Of a stretch of DNA of 64,000 nt, positions 1 through 8,190 are shown piece after piece. A program made the translations under genes and the position numbers. The stretch comes from an uncultured Pseudomonadota bacterium (GTDB lineage Bacteria; Pseudomonadota; Gammaproteobacteria; Burkholderiales; Burkholderiaceae_C). A model generated the notes under the pieces. It did no database searches, was not told the DNA's origin, and worked only from the letters and a program-made list of their open reading frames with translations. The stretch is from NCBI GenBank assembly GCA_945952465.1, contig CAMFIB010000001.1, positions 806,001-870,000 of the forward strand. Reading direction: 5' to 3'. How positions within the stretch are numbered: position 1 is the first letter of the stretch; each line of letters begins with the position of its first letter.

Positions 1-317
1 CGCTGCCGGTCTGGCTGGCGCCGGTGCAGGTGGCGGTGCTCAACATCACCGACGCGCAGGCCGAATACTGTCGTGAAATTGTCAAAACGTTGAGGAATCA
101 AGGGCTTAGGGTCGATCTGGACCTGCGCAACGAGAAGATCACGTATAAAATACGGGAGCATTCGCTGCAAAAGCTGCCCTACATCCTCGTCGTGGGCGAC
201 AAGGAAAAGGCAGCCGGTGCCGTCGCAGTGCGCGCCCGGGGCAACCAAGACCTCGGTGTGATGTCCATCGATGCGTTCGTTCAACACATCGCCCAGGCCA
301 TCACGAGCAAAAGCTGA
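1..317 (+). CDS. thrS: Threonine-tRNA ligase, C-terminal part (5' end outside window)
   Basis: Only the last roughly 104 codons are present; the reading frame is open from base 3, so the gene begins before the window. The fragment is the anticodon-binding domain of class II threonyl-tRNA synthetase, which charges tRNA-Thr in the cytoplasm. The run [10 protein letters not shown] followed by VLNITD and the end [10 protein letters not shown] are typical of this domain. It is followed after 84 bases by infC, the usual thrS-infC order in proteobacteria. The identification is firm; nothing can be said about the catalytic domain. Confidence 0.95.
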   Translation, partial: LPVWLAPVQVAVLNITDAQAEYCREIVKTLRNQGLRVDLDLRNEKITYKIREHSLQKLPYILVVGDKEKAAGAVAVRARGNQDLGVMSIDAFVQHIAQAITSKS

Positions 318-363
318 TTTTGAATCAAAACTGGCTGTTGTCCGCGTGTATTGTGCGGTGTTA

Positions 364-387
364 GCTACGCTTTTCGTAGCATTTTTT
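364..387 (+). terminator. Hairpin with T-run just before the infC ribosome binding site
   Basis: A 6-bp stem (GCTACG at 364-369 with CGTAGC at 375-380, 5-base loop) is followed by a run of six T at 382-387. This has the form of a weak intrinsic terminator after thrS. The T-run directly abuts the infC ribosome binding site (388-393), so it could also reduce read-through into infC or mask initiation. The stem resembles the first hairpin of the interspersed repeat described elsewhere in the window. Confidence 0.5.
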
Positions 388-401
388 GAAGGATTTTTGC
401 C

Positions 402-992
402 ATCGCTACTGAATTTCGTGATCGCCGCCACCGGGAGGAGCGCAAGCACCGCCTGAACCGTGAAATCATGGCCCCCGAGGTCCGCCTGGCCGGACCGGAG
501 AACGAACCCCTCGGTGTCGTCAGCCTCCAGGAAGCGCTGCGCATGGCGGGCGAACTGGACGTCGATCTCGTGGAGACCGTGGCCACGGCGAATCCGCCGG
601 TCTGTCGTTTGATGGACTACGGCAAATTCAAGTATCAGGAACAGAAGAAGGCGGCCGAGGCGAAAGCCAAGCAGACCGTTATCGAGGTCAAGGAAGTCAA
701 GTTCCGCCCGGGCACCGACGACGGTGACTACAACATCAAGATGCGCAACATCCGGCGCTTTCTTGAAGACGGCGACAAGTGCAAGATCACGCTGCGGTTC
801 CGTGGCCGCGAGATCACGCACCAGGAGCTGGGCATGGCGCTGCTGAACCGCATCCGCGACGACCTCGCTGACACCATCCTCGTCGAGCAGTTTCCCAAGC
901 TCGAGGGGCGCCAGATGATCATGATGATCGCGCCGAGCCGCAAGAAACCTGCGGTGAAGGCACCGGCGGCTCCGGCCGCCGCGACGTCCTGA
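402..992 (+). CDS. infC: Translation initiation factor IF-3, AUC start codon
   Basis: IF-3 binds the 30S subunit, prevents premature 50S joining and proofreads the start codon and initiator tRNA. The N-terminal domain ([19 protein letters not shown]), the linker and the C-terminal domain ([18 protein letters not shown]) are all present. Homologues begin about 22 residues before the first ATG at 468. In frame the extension starts at an ATC codon at 402-404 and reads [24 protein letters not shown] good ribosome binding site, GAAGGA at 388-393, sits 8 bases before it. Non-canonical AUU/AUC starts are a known IF-3 autoregulation device, so I place the start at 402, giving 196 residues. rpmI and rplT follow. 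Confidence 0.93.
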   Translation: MATEFRDRRHREERKHRLNREIMAPEVRLAGPENEPLGVVSLQEALRMAGELDVDLVETVATANPPVCRLMDYGKFKYQEQKKAAEAKAKQTVIEVKEVKFRPGTDDGDYNIKMRNIRRFLEDGDKCKITLRFRGREITHQELGMALLNRIRDDLADTILVEQFPKLEGRQMIMMIAPSRKKPAVKAPAAPAAATS

Positions 993-1037
993 GCAGATCG
1001 GCGATAATCGAAGGCTTTGCGGAAACGGGCAACCGGT

Positions 1038-1095
1038 TTCGCGAAAGAGGGCGCGATCCGTCGCGCTTCGCGAAAGAGGGCGCGATCCGTCGCGC
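1038..1095 (+). repeat. Perfect tandem duplication of a 29-bp unit in the infC-rpmI gap
   Basis: Bases 1038-1066 and 1067-1095 are identical 29-mers beginning TTCGCGAAAGAGGGCGCGAT. A degenerate third unit follows at about 1096-1121 (CAAGTGGTGCAATCCGTTGC). The unit itself contains the palindrome TTCGCGAA. The array fills most of the 206-base gap between infC and rpmI, where no gene is seen. It probably arose by slippage, and copy number may vary between strains. Confidence 0.9.
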
Positions 1096-1198
1096 CAACA
1101 AGTGGTGCAATCCGTTGCGCCAAACAAGTGGCTCGGGGCCAACAAGGCTGCAAGACGTTTGCAGACGCCTCGCGAGCACAACGAAAAGGAGCATGCAA

Positions 1199-1402
1199 AT
1201 GCCCAAAATGAAGACCAAGAGCAGCGCGAAGAAACGCTTTCGCGTCCGTCCCGGTGGCACCGTCAAGCGCGGTCAAGCCTTCAAGCGTCACATCTTGACG
1301 AAGAAGACCACCAAGAACAAGCGCCACCTGCGCGGTGCAGTCAATGTGCATGAGACCAACATGGGTCACATGGCGCAAATGCTGCCCGGCACGGGCATCT
1401 GA
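1199..1402 (+). CDS. rpmI: 50S ribosomal protein L35
   Basis: A 67-residue basic protein of the large ribosomal subunit, with the family signature [14 protein letters not shown] at the N terminus and a lysine/arginine-rich body ([12 protein letters not shown]). Two ATG codons lie close together at 1193 and 1199. The ribosome binding site AAGGAG at 1186-1191 is 7 bases from 1199 and only 1 base from 1193, so 1199 is chosen, which also matches the usual L35 start. It lies between infC and rplT; the upstream gap carries a tandem repeat. Confidence 0.95.
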   Translation: MPKMKTKSSAKKRFRVRPGGTVKRGQAFKRHILTKKTTKNKRHLRGAVNVHETNMGHMAQMLPGTGI

Positions 1403-1427
1403 TCAACGACGGACAAAGGAGTAACAC

Positions 1428-1787
1428 ATGCCTCGCGTCAAACGTGGTGTAACGGCTCGCGCCCGCCACAAGAAGGTTCTCGCCCTCGCAAAGGGCTTCC
1501 GCGGCCGCCGCGGCAACGTCTACCGCGTTGCCAAGGAAGCGGTGATGAAGGCTGGGCAATATGCCTACCGTGATCGCCGCACCAAGAAGCGTGTCTTCCG
1601 CCAACTCTGGATCGCGCGTATCAACGCAGCGGCCCGTGAATGCGGCCTGACCTACAGCCAGTTCGCCAACGGCATCCGCAAGGCCGGCATCGAGATCGAC
1701 CGCAAGGTCCTCGCCGACATCGCGGTGCACGACAAGGCCGCTTTTGCCGGCATCGTGGAACAGGTGAAGGCCAAGCTGGCAGCCTGA
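1428..1787 (+). CDS. rplT: 50S ribosomal protein L20
   Basis: A 119-residue primary rRNA-binding protein needed for early 50S assembly. The N terminus [18 protein letters not shown] and the block [20 protein letters not shown] are characteristic, and the length is typical. The ribosome binding site AAAGGAG is at about 1415-1421. In E. coli L20 represses rpmI-rplT translation; whether that holds here cannot be read from the sequence. A strong hairpin terminator follows 29 bases after the stop, before pheS. Confidence 0.97.
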   Translation: MPRVKRGVTARARHKKVLALAKGFRGRRGNVYRVAKEAVMKAGQYAYRDRRTKKRVFRQLWIARINAAARECGLTYSQFANGIRKAGIEIDRKVLADIAVHDKAAFAGIVEQVKAKLAA

Positions 1788-1816
1788 AGCCGATCGCGCG
1801 CAAGCGCCGGAGAAAC

Positions 1817-1852
1817 AAGGGCTAGAGCTGGTCACAGGCTTTAGCCCTTTTT
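1817..1852 (+). terminator. Intrinsic terminator or attenuator between rplT and pheS
   Basis: A 12-bp stem (AAGGGCTAGAGC at 1817-1828 with GCTTTAGCCCTT at 1838-1849, one G-T pair) has a 9-base loop and runs into TTTTT at 1848-1852. It ends 19 bases before the pheS start. In enterobacteria an attenuator controlled by a Phe-rich leader peptide occupies this position. No Phe-rich leader frame is evident in the 29 bases before the stem, so control by leader translation is not supported here. Confidence 0.8.
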
Positions 1853-1871
1853 CGTGGGACGGAAGGAAGAC

Positions 1872-2924
1872 ATGGACGAGTTGAACGCGCTGGTCGACGG
1901 TGCGAAGCAGGCCTTCGAAGGCGCCGGCACGCCGGCCGATCTGGAAAACGCCAAGGCGCTGTACATCGGCAAGTCGGGCCGCATCACCGAGCTGATGAAG
2001 GGCATGGCCGCCCTGAGCGTCGACGAGAAGAAGACGCGCGGCGCGGCGATCAACGTCGCCAAGCAGGCGATCGAGGCTGCGCTGAACGCGCGCCGCCAGG
2101 CGATGGCCGAGGCCGAACTGCAGTCGCAGTTGAAGGCCGAGGCGCTCGACGTGAGCCTGCCCGGCCGCCGCCGCGGCGCTGGCGGGCTGCATCCGGTGTC
2201 ACTGACGCTGGAGCGCATCGAGGCCATCTTCGGCTCGATGGGCTTCGACGTGGCCGAAGGCCCGGAGATCGAGACCGACTGGTTCAACTTCACGGCGCTG
2301 AACACGCCGGAAGACCACCCGGCGCGCTCCATGCACGACACCTTCTACGTCGAGGGCGGCACCGAGGCCGCGCCGCACCTGCTGCGCACCCACACCAGCC
2401 CGATGCAGATCCGCTACGCGGTGCAGCATGTCAAGAAGCACCGTGCCGCCATCGACAGCGGCGCCGGCATGCCGGAGATCCGCGTCATCGCGCCGGGCCG
2501 CACCTACCGCGTCGACAGCGACGCCACGCACTCGCCGATGTTCCACCAGTGCGAAGGCCTGTGGATCGGCGAGAACGTGTCGTTCAAGGACCTGAAGGTC
2601 GTCTTCACCGACTTCTGCCGCACGTTCTTCGAATCGCACGACCTGGTGCTGCGCTTCCGGCCCAGCTTCTTCCCGTTCACCGAGCCGAGCGCCGAGGTCG
2701 ACATCCAGTTCCAGAGCGGCCCGCTGGCCGGCCGCTGGCTGGAGGTGGCCGGCTCAGGCCAGGTGCACCCCAACGTCGTGCGCAACATGGGGCTGGACCC
2801 CGAGCGCTACATCGGCTTCGCGTTCGGCATGGGCCCGGACCGGCTGACGATGCTGCGCTACGGCGTCAACGACCTGCGCCTGTTTTTCGACGGCGACGTG
2901 CGCTTCCTGTCGCAGTTCCAATAA
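1872..2924 (+). CDS. pheS: Phenylalanine-tRNA ligase alpha subunit
   Basis: The catalytic alpha subunit of the (alpha-beta)2 enzyme charging tRNA-Phe; 350 residues, the normal length. An N-terminal coiled-coil arm (about residues 1-90) is followed by the class II core. Motif 2 lies around [18 protein letters not shown] and motif 3 around [16 protein letters not shown]. Start: ATG at 1872 is preceded by GGAAGGAAG (1861-1869); a GTG at 1854 is in frame but lies in the terminator's tail. pheT follows after 18 bases. Confidence 0.96.
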   Translation: MDELNALVDGAKQAFEGAGTPADLENAKALYIGKSGRITELMKGMAALSVDEKKTRGAAINVAKQAIEAALNARRQAMAEAELQSQLKAEALDVSLPGRRRGAGGLHPVSLTLERIEAIFGSMGFDVAEGPEIETDWFNFTALNTPEDHPARSMHDTFYVEGGTEAAPHLLRTHTSPMQIRYAVQHVKKHRAAIDSGAGMPEIRVIAPGRTYRVDSDATHSPMFHQCEGLWIGENVSFKDLKVVFTDFCRTFFESHDLVLRFRPSFFPFTEPSAEVDIQFQSGPLAGRWLEVAGSGQVHPNVVRNMGLDPERYIGFAFGMGPDRLTMLRYGVNDLRLFFDGDVRFLSQFQ

Positions 2925-2942
2925 ATTCATTCCAGCACCGCG

Positions 2943-5363
2943 ATGCAATTCCCTGAATCCTGGCTGCGTGCGTTCTGCAACCCGCCGATCACGACGCAGC
3001 AACTCGCCGACACGCTGACCATGGCCGGCCTCGAGGTCGAGGAGCTGAAGCCGGTCGCGCCGCCCTTCGCGGGTATCGTCGTCGGCCAGATCGTCGAGGC
3101 GGTGCAGCACCCCGACGCCGACCGCCTGCGCGTCTGCCGCGTCGACGCGGGGCAGGGCGGTGAGCCGCTGCAGATCGTTTGCGGCGCGCCGAACGCCCGC
3201 GTGGGCATCAAGGTGCCGTGCGCGCTGGTCGGCGCCGAATTGCCGCCGGGCGACGACGGCAAGCCCTTCAAGATCAAGCTTGGCAAGCTGCGCGGCGTCG
3301 AGAGCCACGGCATGCTGTGCTCGGCCCGCGAACTGAAGCTGTCCGACGAAAACGCCGGCCTGCTGGAGCTGGCCGACGACGCGACGGTGGGCCAGAACAT
3401 CCGCGAGCACCTGAACCTCGACGACCACCTGATCACGCTGAAGCTCACGCCCAATCTGGCGCACTGCCTGAGCGTGTACGGCATCGCCCGCGAGCTGTCG
3501 GCGCTGACCGGCGCGCCGCTGGCGCCGCTGCCGCTGAACAAGGCCGCCGTCGGCATTCAGGACACTGTGGCTGTCGATGTGCAGGCGCCCGACCTCTGCG
3601 GCCGCTTTTCGGGCCGCGTGGTGCGTGGCGTGAACACCCAGGCGAAAACGCCGCAGTGGATGGTCGACCGCCTCGCGCGCTGCGGCCAGCGCAGCGTGAC
3701 GCCGCTGGTCGACATCTCGAACTACGTGATGTTCGAGACCGGCCAGCCCACCCACATCTTCGACCTCGCCAAGATCCACGGCGGCCTGCAGGTGCGCTGG
3801 GCGAAGGCCGGAGAACAGCTCAAGCTGCTGAACGGCAACACGGTCACGCTGGACGAGCGCGTCGGTGTGATCGCCGACGACCAGGCGGTGGAATCGCTGG
3901 CCGGCATCATGGGCGGCGACGCCACCGCCGTGTCCGACGCCACGCAGGACATCTACATCGAGGCCGCCTTCTGGTGGCCCGCCGCGATCGCCGGCCGCTC
4001 GCGCCGCTTCAACTTCTCGACCGACGCCGGTCACCGCTTCGAGCGCGGTGTCGATCCTGGCGCCACCGTGGACCGCATCGAGCGCATCACCGAACTGGTG
4101 CTGCAGATCTGCGGCGGCACCGCCGGCCCGATCAGCGACGTGCAGGCCGCCATGCCGCAGCCGCAACCGGTCACGCTGCGCGCCGCCCGCGCCGCCAAGG
4201 TCATCGGCATGCCGCTGGACGCCGCGCGCTGCGTGGCCGCGTTGAACGGGCTGGGCCTTGCGCCTGTGGAAGCGGGCGGTGTCATCACCGTGGTGCCGCC
4301 TTCGTGGCGTTTCGATCTGCGCATCGAGGAAGACCTGATCGAAGAGGTCGCGCGCATGGTCGGCTACGAACAGCTGCCGACCACGCCGCCGCTGGCGCCC
4401 ATCACCGCCCGGGTGCGCCGCGAGTCGGTGCGCGGGCCGTTCGCGGTGCGCCGCGCGCTGGCCGCGCTGGGCTACCAGGAAACCATCAACTTCAGCTTCG
4501 TCGAGGACCGTTGGGAGCGCGAGCTGGCCGGCAACGAGAACCCGATCAAGCTGCTGAACCCGATCGCCAGCCAGATGGGCGTGATGCGCTCGTCGCTGCT
4601 CGGCTCGCTGCTGCAGGTGCTGCGCTTCAACCTCGACCGCCGTGCCGACCGTGTGCGCGTGTTCGAGGTGGGCCGCGTGTTCCTGCGCGACGCGTCGGTG
4701 GCCGACAGCGACGGCACGGTCGAGGGCTACCACCAGCCGATGCGGGTGGCGGGCCTTGCCGCCGGCTCGGCCGAGCAACTGCAGTGGAGCCGCAAGCCGG
4801 CGCCGGTCGATTTCTTCGACGTGAAGGGCGACATCGAAAGCCTGCTGGCACCGCGCCGCGCGGTGTTCGAGGCCGCCGAGCACCCGGCGCTGCACCCGGG
4901 CCGCTGCGCCCGCATCGTGGTCGACGGCCGCGCGGTCGGCTTCGTCGGCGAACTGCACCCGCGCTGGCGCCAGGGCTACGACATCGCGCCGGTGCCGGTG
5001 CTGTTCGAGATCGAACTCGATGCGCTGACCGCGCGCGACGTGCCGTCCTTCCGGTCGGTCGGCCGGCAACAGTCGGTGGAGCGGGACATCGCGGTGCTGG
5101 TGGCCGAGTCGGTCACGCATGCGCAGGTGCAGGGCGCCATCGCGCGGGCCGACACCGGCGGCGCGCTGCGCAACGCAACCCTGTTCGACGTCTACCGGCC
5201 CAAGCCGGCGGCCGGTGAAGCGCCCGTCGCGGAAAAAAGCCTGGCGATCCGCTTGACCTTGATGGCGGATGACACGACGATGACGGACGCGCAGATCGAC
5301 GCCTCGGTGCAGGCGGTGCTTGCGCAACTGCAACAACAGGTCGGCGCGCGTCTGCGCAGCTGA
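2943..5363 (+). CDS. pheT: Phenylalanine-tRNA ligase beta subunit
   Basis: The 806-residue beta subunit, close to the family's usual length (about 795-810). Visible in order: the N-terminal tRNA-binding OB domain (about 40-150, with HPDADRLRVCRVDAG and VCGAPN), the B3/B4 editing region (VDISNYVMFETGQPTHIFD), the B5 domain, the catalytic-like core, and a C-terminal ferredoxin-fold anticodon-binding domain (SVERDIAVLV, then RLTLMADD). The editing region hydrolyses Tyr-tRNA-Phe in known family members. It is co-transcribed with pheS and probably ihfA, which starts 29 bases downstream. Confidence 0.96.
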   Translation: MQFPESWLRAFCNPPITTQQLADTLTMAGLEVEELKPVAPPFAGIVVGQIVEAVQHPDADRLRVCRVDAGQGGEPLQIVCGAPNARVGIKVPCALVGAELPPGDDGKPFKIKLGKLRGVESHGMLCSARELKLSDENAGLLELADDATVGQNIREHLNLDDHLITLKLTPNLAHCLSVYGIARELSALTGAPLAPLPLNKAAVGIQDTVAVDVQAPDLCGRFSGRVVRGVNTQAKTPQWMVDRLARCGQRSVTPLVDISNYVMFETGQPTHIFDLAKIHGGLQVRWAKAGEQLKLLNGNTVTLDERVGVIADDQAVESLAGIMGGDATAVSDATQDIYIEAAFWWPAAIAGRSRRFNFSTDAGHRFERGVDPGATVDRIERITELVLQICGGTAGPISDVQAAMPQPQPVTLRAARAAKVIGMPLDAARCVAALNGLGLAPVEAGGVITVVPPSWRFDLRIEEDLIEEVARMVGYEQLPTTPPLAPITARVRRESVRGPFAVRRALAALGYQETINFSFVEDRWERELAGNENPIKLLNPIASQMGVMRSSLLGSLLQVLRFNLDRRADRVRVFEVGRVFLRDASVADSDGTVEGYHQPMRVAGLAAGSAEQLQWSRKPAPVDFFDVKGDIESLLAPRRAVFEAAEHPALHPGRCARIVVDGRAVGFVGELHPRWRQGYDIAPVPVLFEIELDALTARDVPSFRSVGRQQSVERDIAVLVAESVTHAQVQGAIARADTGGALRNATLFDVYRPKPAAGEAPVAEKSLAIRLTLMADDTTMTDAQIDASVQAVLAQLQQQVGARLRS

Positions 5364-5392
5364 ACAACGGGTCCGGCGAGGGAGAGTCAGGG

Positions 5393-5728
5393 ATGGAATT
5401 CGTCGTCGAGTCGCTGGAGACGCCAGCGCTCACCAAGGCGCGGCTGGCCGAATTGCTGTTCGAGCAGATCGGCCTCAACAAGCGTGAATCGAAGGACATG
5501 GTCGATGCGTTCTTCGAGCTGGTGGCAAGCAGCCTGATCGACGGCCAGGACGTCAAGATTTCCGGCTTCGGCAACTTCCAGATTCGCACCAAGGCGCCGC
5601 GGCCCGGCCGCAACCCGCGCACCGGCGAGTCGATCCCGATCGGTGAGCGCCGCGTGGTCACCTTCCACGCCAGCCACAAGCTGAAGGAACAGATCCAGGG
5701 CGACCTCGGCCCCGATTCCGCGGGCTGA
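5393..5728 (+). CDS. ihfA: Integration host factor alpha subunit
   Basis: A 111-residue HU/IHF-family DNA-bending protein, which pairs with IhfB to fold DNA at promoters, origins and recombination sites. It has the family signature GFGNFQIRTKAPRPGRNPRTGE with the conserved beta-arm proline, and an alpha-type N terminus (ALTKARLAELLFEQIGLNKRE). A GGGAGAG ribosome binding site lies 5' of the ATG. Its place directly after pheT is the standard proteobacterial position for ihfA rather than hup. Confidence 0.95.
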   Translation: MEFVVESLETPALTKARLAELLFEQIGLNKRESKDMVDAFFELVASSLIDGQDVKISGFGNFQIRTKAPRPGRNPRTGESIPIGERRVVTFHASHKLKEQIQGDLGPDSAG

Positions 5729-5845
5729 CCCACACGCCGGCACACGCGAGAAGACGGCCCGGATCGCCTCGGTCGCCCCCGCGCTTTGCAGCCTTTTCAA
5801 CTTGGAGTAACCTCTGCGCTCCCCTTCGTACCGCGTTGATTTTGC

Positions 5846-6295
5846 ATGGATAACGCACTGCCTCTGATTCCCGCGAAACGCTACTTCACGATCGGTGAAG
5901 TCGGCGAATTGTGTGGCGTCAAGCCGCACGTGCTGCGCTACTGGGAACAGGAGTTCACGCAGCTGCGGCCCATGAAGCGGCGCGGCAACCGCCGCTACTA
6001 CCAGCACCACGAGGTGCTGATGATCCGCCGCATCCGGGACCTGCTGTACGACCAGGGCTTCACCATCAGCGGTGCGCGCAACAAGCTGCAGGAGCTGGTG
6101 CAGATCGAGCGCGAGCGCCGCCGCGCGGGCGAGGTGTCGCTCGAAGGGGTGGAGGTCGTCGAGCTTGACGACACCGATTTCGCCGAGCTGGCGAACCTGC
6201 CGCTCGACGGCGACGAGACGCCGGGCCAGCAGCAACTCTCGCTGTTGCGGCGCGAGTTGTTCGAGATCCGCGAACTGCTCGCGTCACCCGCTTGA
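5846..6295 (+). CDS. MerR-family transcriptional regulator
   Basis: A 149-residue protein with an N-terminal winged helix-turn-helix of MerR type (FTIGEVGELCGVKPHVLRYW, then RRGNRRYYQHHEVLMIRRIR) and a short C-terminal helical region without cysteine metal-binding pairs, so it is not a classical metal sensor. This gene regularly sits after ihfA and before a tRNA-Pro gene in proteobacteria. Its targets are not known to me. No strong ribosome binding site is seen next to the ATG. Confidence 0.9.
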   Translation: MDNALPLIPAKRYFTIGEVGELCGVKPHVLRYWEQEFTQLRPMKRRGNRRYYQHHEVLMIRRIRDLLYDQGFTISGARNKLQELVQIERERRRAGEVSLEGVEVVELDDTDFAELANLPLDGDETPGQQQLSLLRRELFEIRELLASPA

Positions 6296-6335
6296 AAAGC
6301 GGCGTGGTGCGGCCGAATGCGCCGCGAGGCGCCTG

Positions 6336-6341
6336 TATAAT
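6336..6341 (+). promoter_or_regulatory. -10 box of the tRNA-Pro(GGG) promoter
   Basis: A perfect TATAAT lies 11 bases before the mature tRNA 5' end, placing transcription start near 6348. No good -35 hexamer is seen 16-18 bases upstream (the region is GC-rich). Confidence 0.7.
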
Positions 6342-6352
6342 CGCGCCTTCTT

Positions 6353-6429
6353 CGGTGTGTGGCGCAGCCTGGTAGCGCACTTGCATGGGGTGCAAGGGGT
6401 CGAAGGTTCGAATCCTTTCACACCGACCA
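6353..6429 (+). tRNA. tRNA-Pro (anticodon GGG)
   Basis: The 77-base cloverleaf closes: acceptor CGGTGTG (6353-6359) with CACACCG (6419-6425), the C1-G72 pair typical of bacterial tRNA-Pro, anticodon stem CTTGC/GCAAG, anticodon GGG at 6387-6389, T-loop TTCGAAT, and encoded CCA at 6427-6429. It reads proline codons CCC and CCU. It is followed by a strong terminator. Confidence 0.97.
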
Positions 6430-6436
6430 AAAATTG

Positions 6437-6475
6437 AAGGGTCAGCAGAAATGTCTGCTGACCCTTTTGTTTTTT
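6437..6475 (+). terminator. Intrinsic terminator after tRNA-Pro
   Basis: A perfect 13-bp stem (6437-6449 with 6454-6466, loop AATG) is followed by TTTTGTTTTTT. It ends the tRNA transcript and lies 3' of the convergent gene at 6497-7063, so it may serve both strands. Confidence 0.92.
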
Positions 6476-6496
6476 GGAACGCCGCCGCCGGCCACG

Positions 6497-7063
6497 CTAA
6501 CGGGTGGCCAGAAGCGTTCGTTTTTCCTTGGCCTCGATCAACCGCTGCATCAGCTCGCACACCGACCGGGCCTGCTCCTGGTTCACGTCGATCCGTTCGA
6601 TGACCGAGCGCTTGAACCGGATGCCGCAAACGAAGCCGCTGTGTTCCACGAACCCCAGCGTGAGCGTGCGGTTGAGGAAGTAGTAGCCGATCGCCACCAC
6701 CAACCCCACGGCAGCGGCCGCCATCAACTGGCCCGGTGAGAGCCGGGACGCAAGCGGCGGCAGCACCACCATCAGCCAGGCGAGCGCGATGGAGAGGGCC
6801 GCCTTCCACGGCTTGTGGTAGCCGTAGTAGGTGGAGCACACATTCTGCAGGGGGATCATCCGCGATTCGATGCCCGCCATCGACGCGCTGCTGAATTCGA
6901 CGCGCTCGAACCCCACCTTGATGGTCGTCACCGGATCGATGCCCATGCGCGCCAGAATCCACGCGATCAGCCCGCCCTGCCGGCCGGCGATGCGGATGTA
7001 GCTCCTGTCGTCTTCAGCGGGCTGGGATTCGGCCCGCCAATGCTTGATCACCAATGCGCTCAT
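6497..7063 (-). CDS. Predicted two-helix membrane protein, function unknown
   Basis: A 188-residue protein I do not recognise by family. The N-terminal part (about 1-80) is soluble and contains RSYIRIAGRQGGLIAWI and IKVGFERVEFSS. Two hydrophobic segments follow (about 88-107, KAALSIALAWLMVVLPPLAS, and 112-132, LMAAAAVGLVVAIGYYFLN), then a short soluble tail rich in charged residues (QARSVCELMQRLIEAKEKR). The pattern of beta-strand-like segments around two helices recalls PH-like membrane proteins, but that is only an impression. It is transcribed alone, facing tRNA-Pro. Confidence 0.75.
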   Translation of the reverse strand: MSALVIKHWRAESQPAEDDRSYIRIAGRQGGLIAWILARMGIDPVTTIKVGFERVEFSSASMAGIESRMIPLQNVCSTYYGYHKPWKAALSIALAWLMVVLPPLASRLSPGQLMAAAAVGLVVAIGYYFLNRTLTLGFVEHSGFVCGIRFKRSVIERIDVNQEQARSVCELMQRLIEAKEKRTLLATR

Positions 7064-7192
7064 GTCGCTCCCTCTCTCGTCTTGTGCGCCGTGTTATCGC
7101 ACAAGACGGGGTGGATGTGCGATTGAACGCATGGTCATCGTTGCCATGCGCCGGTTGCGCGCCGAGGTGGCCTGTGAGAGGCCGCGGGGCGT

Positions 7193-7921
7193 TCAGTGCA
7201 GCAGCGGCACCTCGCGCGTGCGGGCATGCGCGGTGTCGGTGTATTCGAGCGCGGCGAGTTCCAGCGGCACACCCATGTGGTTGAGCCAGACCCGCGCCGC
7301 GTCTTCCTTGCGCGCCAGGGTGGCGGCAATTTCGGCGTGCATGGCTTCGGCGGCGGCCTCGATGTCCAGCATCGCCAGCACCGTGCGCGCCATGCCCACG
7401 CAGGCGCTGTCGGGCAGCACCTGCTGCAGGAACACCCAGTTCGCCAGCGCCATCAGCCGTTTCTCGCGTTCGCGGTGGCGGATGAGTGCCAGCGCCGGCC
7501 AGACGTTGCGCAGCTTGGCTTCCCAGTAGGCGCGCCGCTCCGGCACGCGGGCCAGTTCGTGCGGCACGATGACGAGGTGCTCCAGCGCGTTGTCGTAGTG
7601 CGCCATCGCCATCGCCACGGGCGGGCTCCAGTGCTCGCAGCTCTGGCAATCGACCACGCGGGGCACGCCGTCGACCAGGCAGCGGCGGATGTGCAGCAGC
7701 TCGTGCAGGACTGAGCCGGCGGGGAAGTGGTCTTGGTGCGGCAGCAGGATGCGGGCACAGGCGTGGTTCAGCTCGCAGGCGAGCGCGTCGGGCTCGCCGG
7801 GACGGTGCCGTGCACGCTGCGGATCGACGGCGACATCGACCGGAAAGCCAACGCGGGCCTCGGTGTCATCGACCATCGACTGCAGCCACTCAGGTAAACG
7901 CGTGATGAATTCCTGCTGCAT
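7193..7921 (-). CDS. Uncharacterised protein with an HELLH (HExxH) motif
   Basis: A 242-residue soluble protein. The motif SVLHELLHIRR at about residues 70-80 has the HExxH form of zinc metallopeptidases (H73, E74, H77). No third ligand is obvious, though cysteines and histidines follow (VDCQSCEHWSP). The rest is helical with no signal peptide. The frame is open much further upstream, but that part (7922-8137) runs through an interspersed repeat and looks non-coding; ATG at 7921 starts MQQEFITRLPEWLQ. Catalytic activity is not established; the motif could be structural. Confidence 0.75.
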   Translation of the reverse strand: MQQEFITRLPEWLQSMVDDTEARVGFPVDVAVDPQRARHRPGEPDALACELNHACARILLPHQDHFPAGSVLHELLHIRRCLVDGVPRVVDCQSCEHWSPPVAMAMAHYDNALEHLVIVPHELARVPERRAYWEAKLRNVWPALALIRHREREKRLMALANWVFLQQVLPDSACVGMARTVLAMLDIEAAAEAMHAEIAATLARKEDAARVWLNHMGVPLELAALEYTDTAHARTREVPLLH

Positions 7922-8052
7922 GAATTCGTTGTAGCACCGTCTTTTCGCGTTGTCTGCCAGACGTGGTATTGGCGCAACCGCGGAAAACGGGCTTGGCGTG
8001 AACCAGTTGGCAAATCCGCCGCCTCGGGTCTGCACGGCGGATGCTCCTGATT

Positions 8053-8109
8053 CAATAGCTAGAAAACTATATTCCGCGCTGACTTCAGGCCGATTTGGCC
8101 TGAAATTCT
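8053..8109 (+). repeat. Interspersed multi-hairpin repeat, copy A
   Basis: It lies in the 269-base gap between the HELLH protein and the Nudix gene, where no gene is seen. It contains AATAGCTAGAAAACTAT, then the core CGCGCTGACTTCAGGCCGAT at about 8076-8095 inside a small hairpin (CAGGCC-gattt-GGCCTG). Copies B (14125) and C (21498) share the core, and degraded copies occur inside ansA and lpxK. Confidence 0.75.
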
Positions 8110-8190
8110 GGGCGTTTTGGATGCCAGAAGCCCCCACGGCCTGCGGGCGGCGGCCAGCGGTTTAGAGCAGCGCCTCTGAAGCGGCCGCCG

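Noticed and set aside
468-992. infC starting at the first ATG (468)
   Set aside because: That form lacks the conserved N-terminal residues and has no ribosome binding site, while the AUC at 402 has both.
1038-1121. Tandem repeat near infC considered as a CRISPR array
   Set aside because: Units are directly adjacent with no spacers, and no cas genes are present.
2754-5336. An 860-codon open frame antisense to pheT, and similar long antisense frames over the decarboxylase (11765-14092), yejF (18577-20553), clpA (47900-50464) and glnD (60756-63665)
   Set aside because: They mirror the codon structure of the sense genes in G+C-rich DNA, are rich in Arg/His/Gln/Ala, and match no protein family I know. 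The sense genes are certain.
8062-8074. AAACTATATTCC in repeat copy A, considered as another box operator
   Set aside because: It differs from GAANTATANTTC at three positions and is part of the interspersed repeat; similar TATATT strings recur in copy C.
7922-8137. 72-residue extension of the HELLH protein
   Set aside because: The sequence crosses repeat copy A and reads as non-conserved low-complexity protein.
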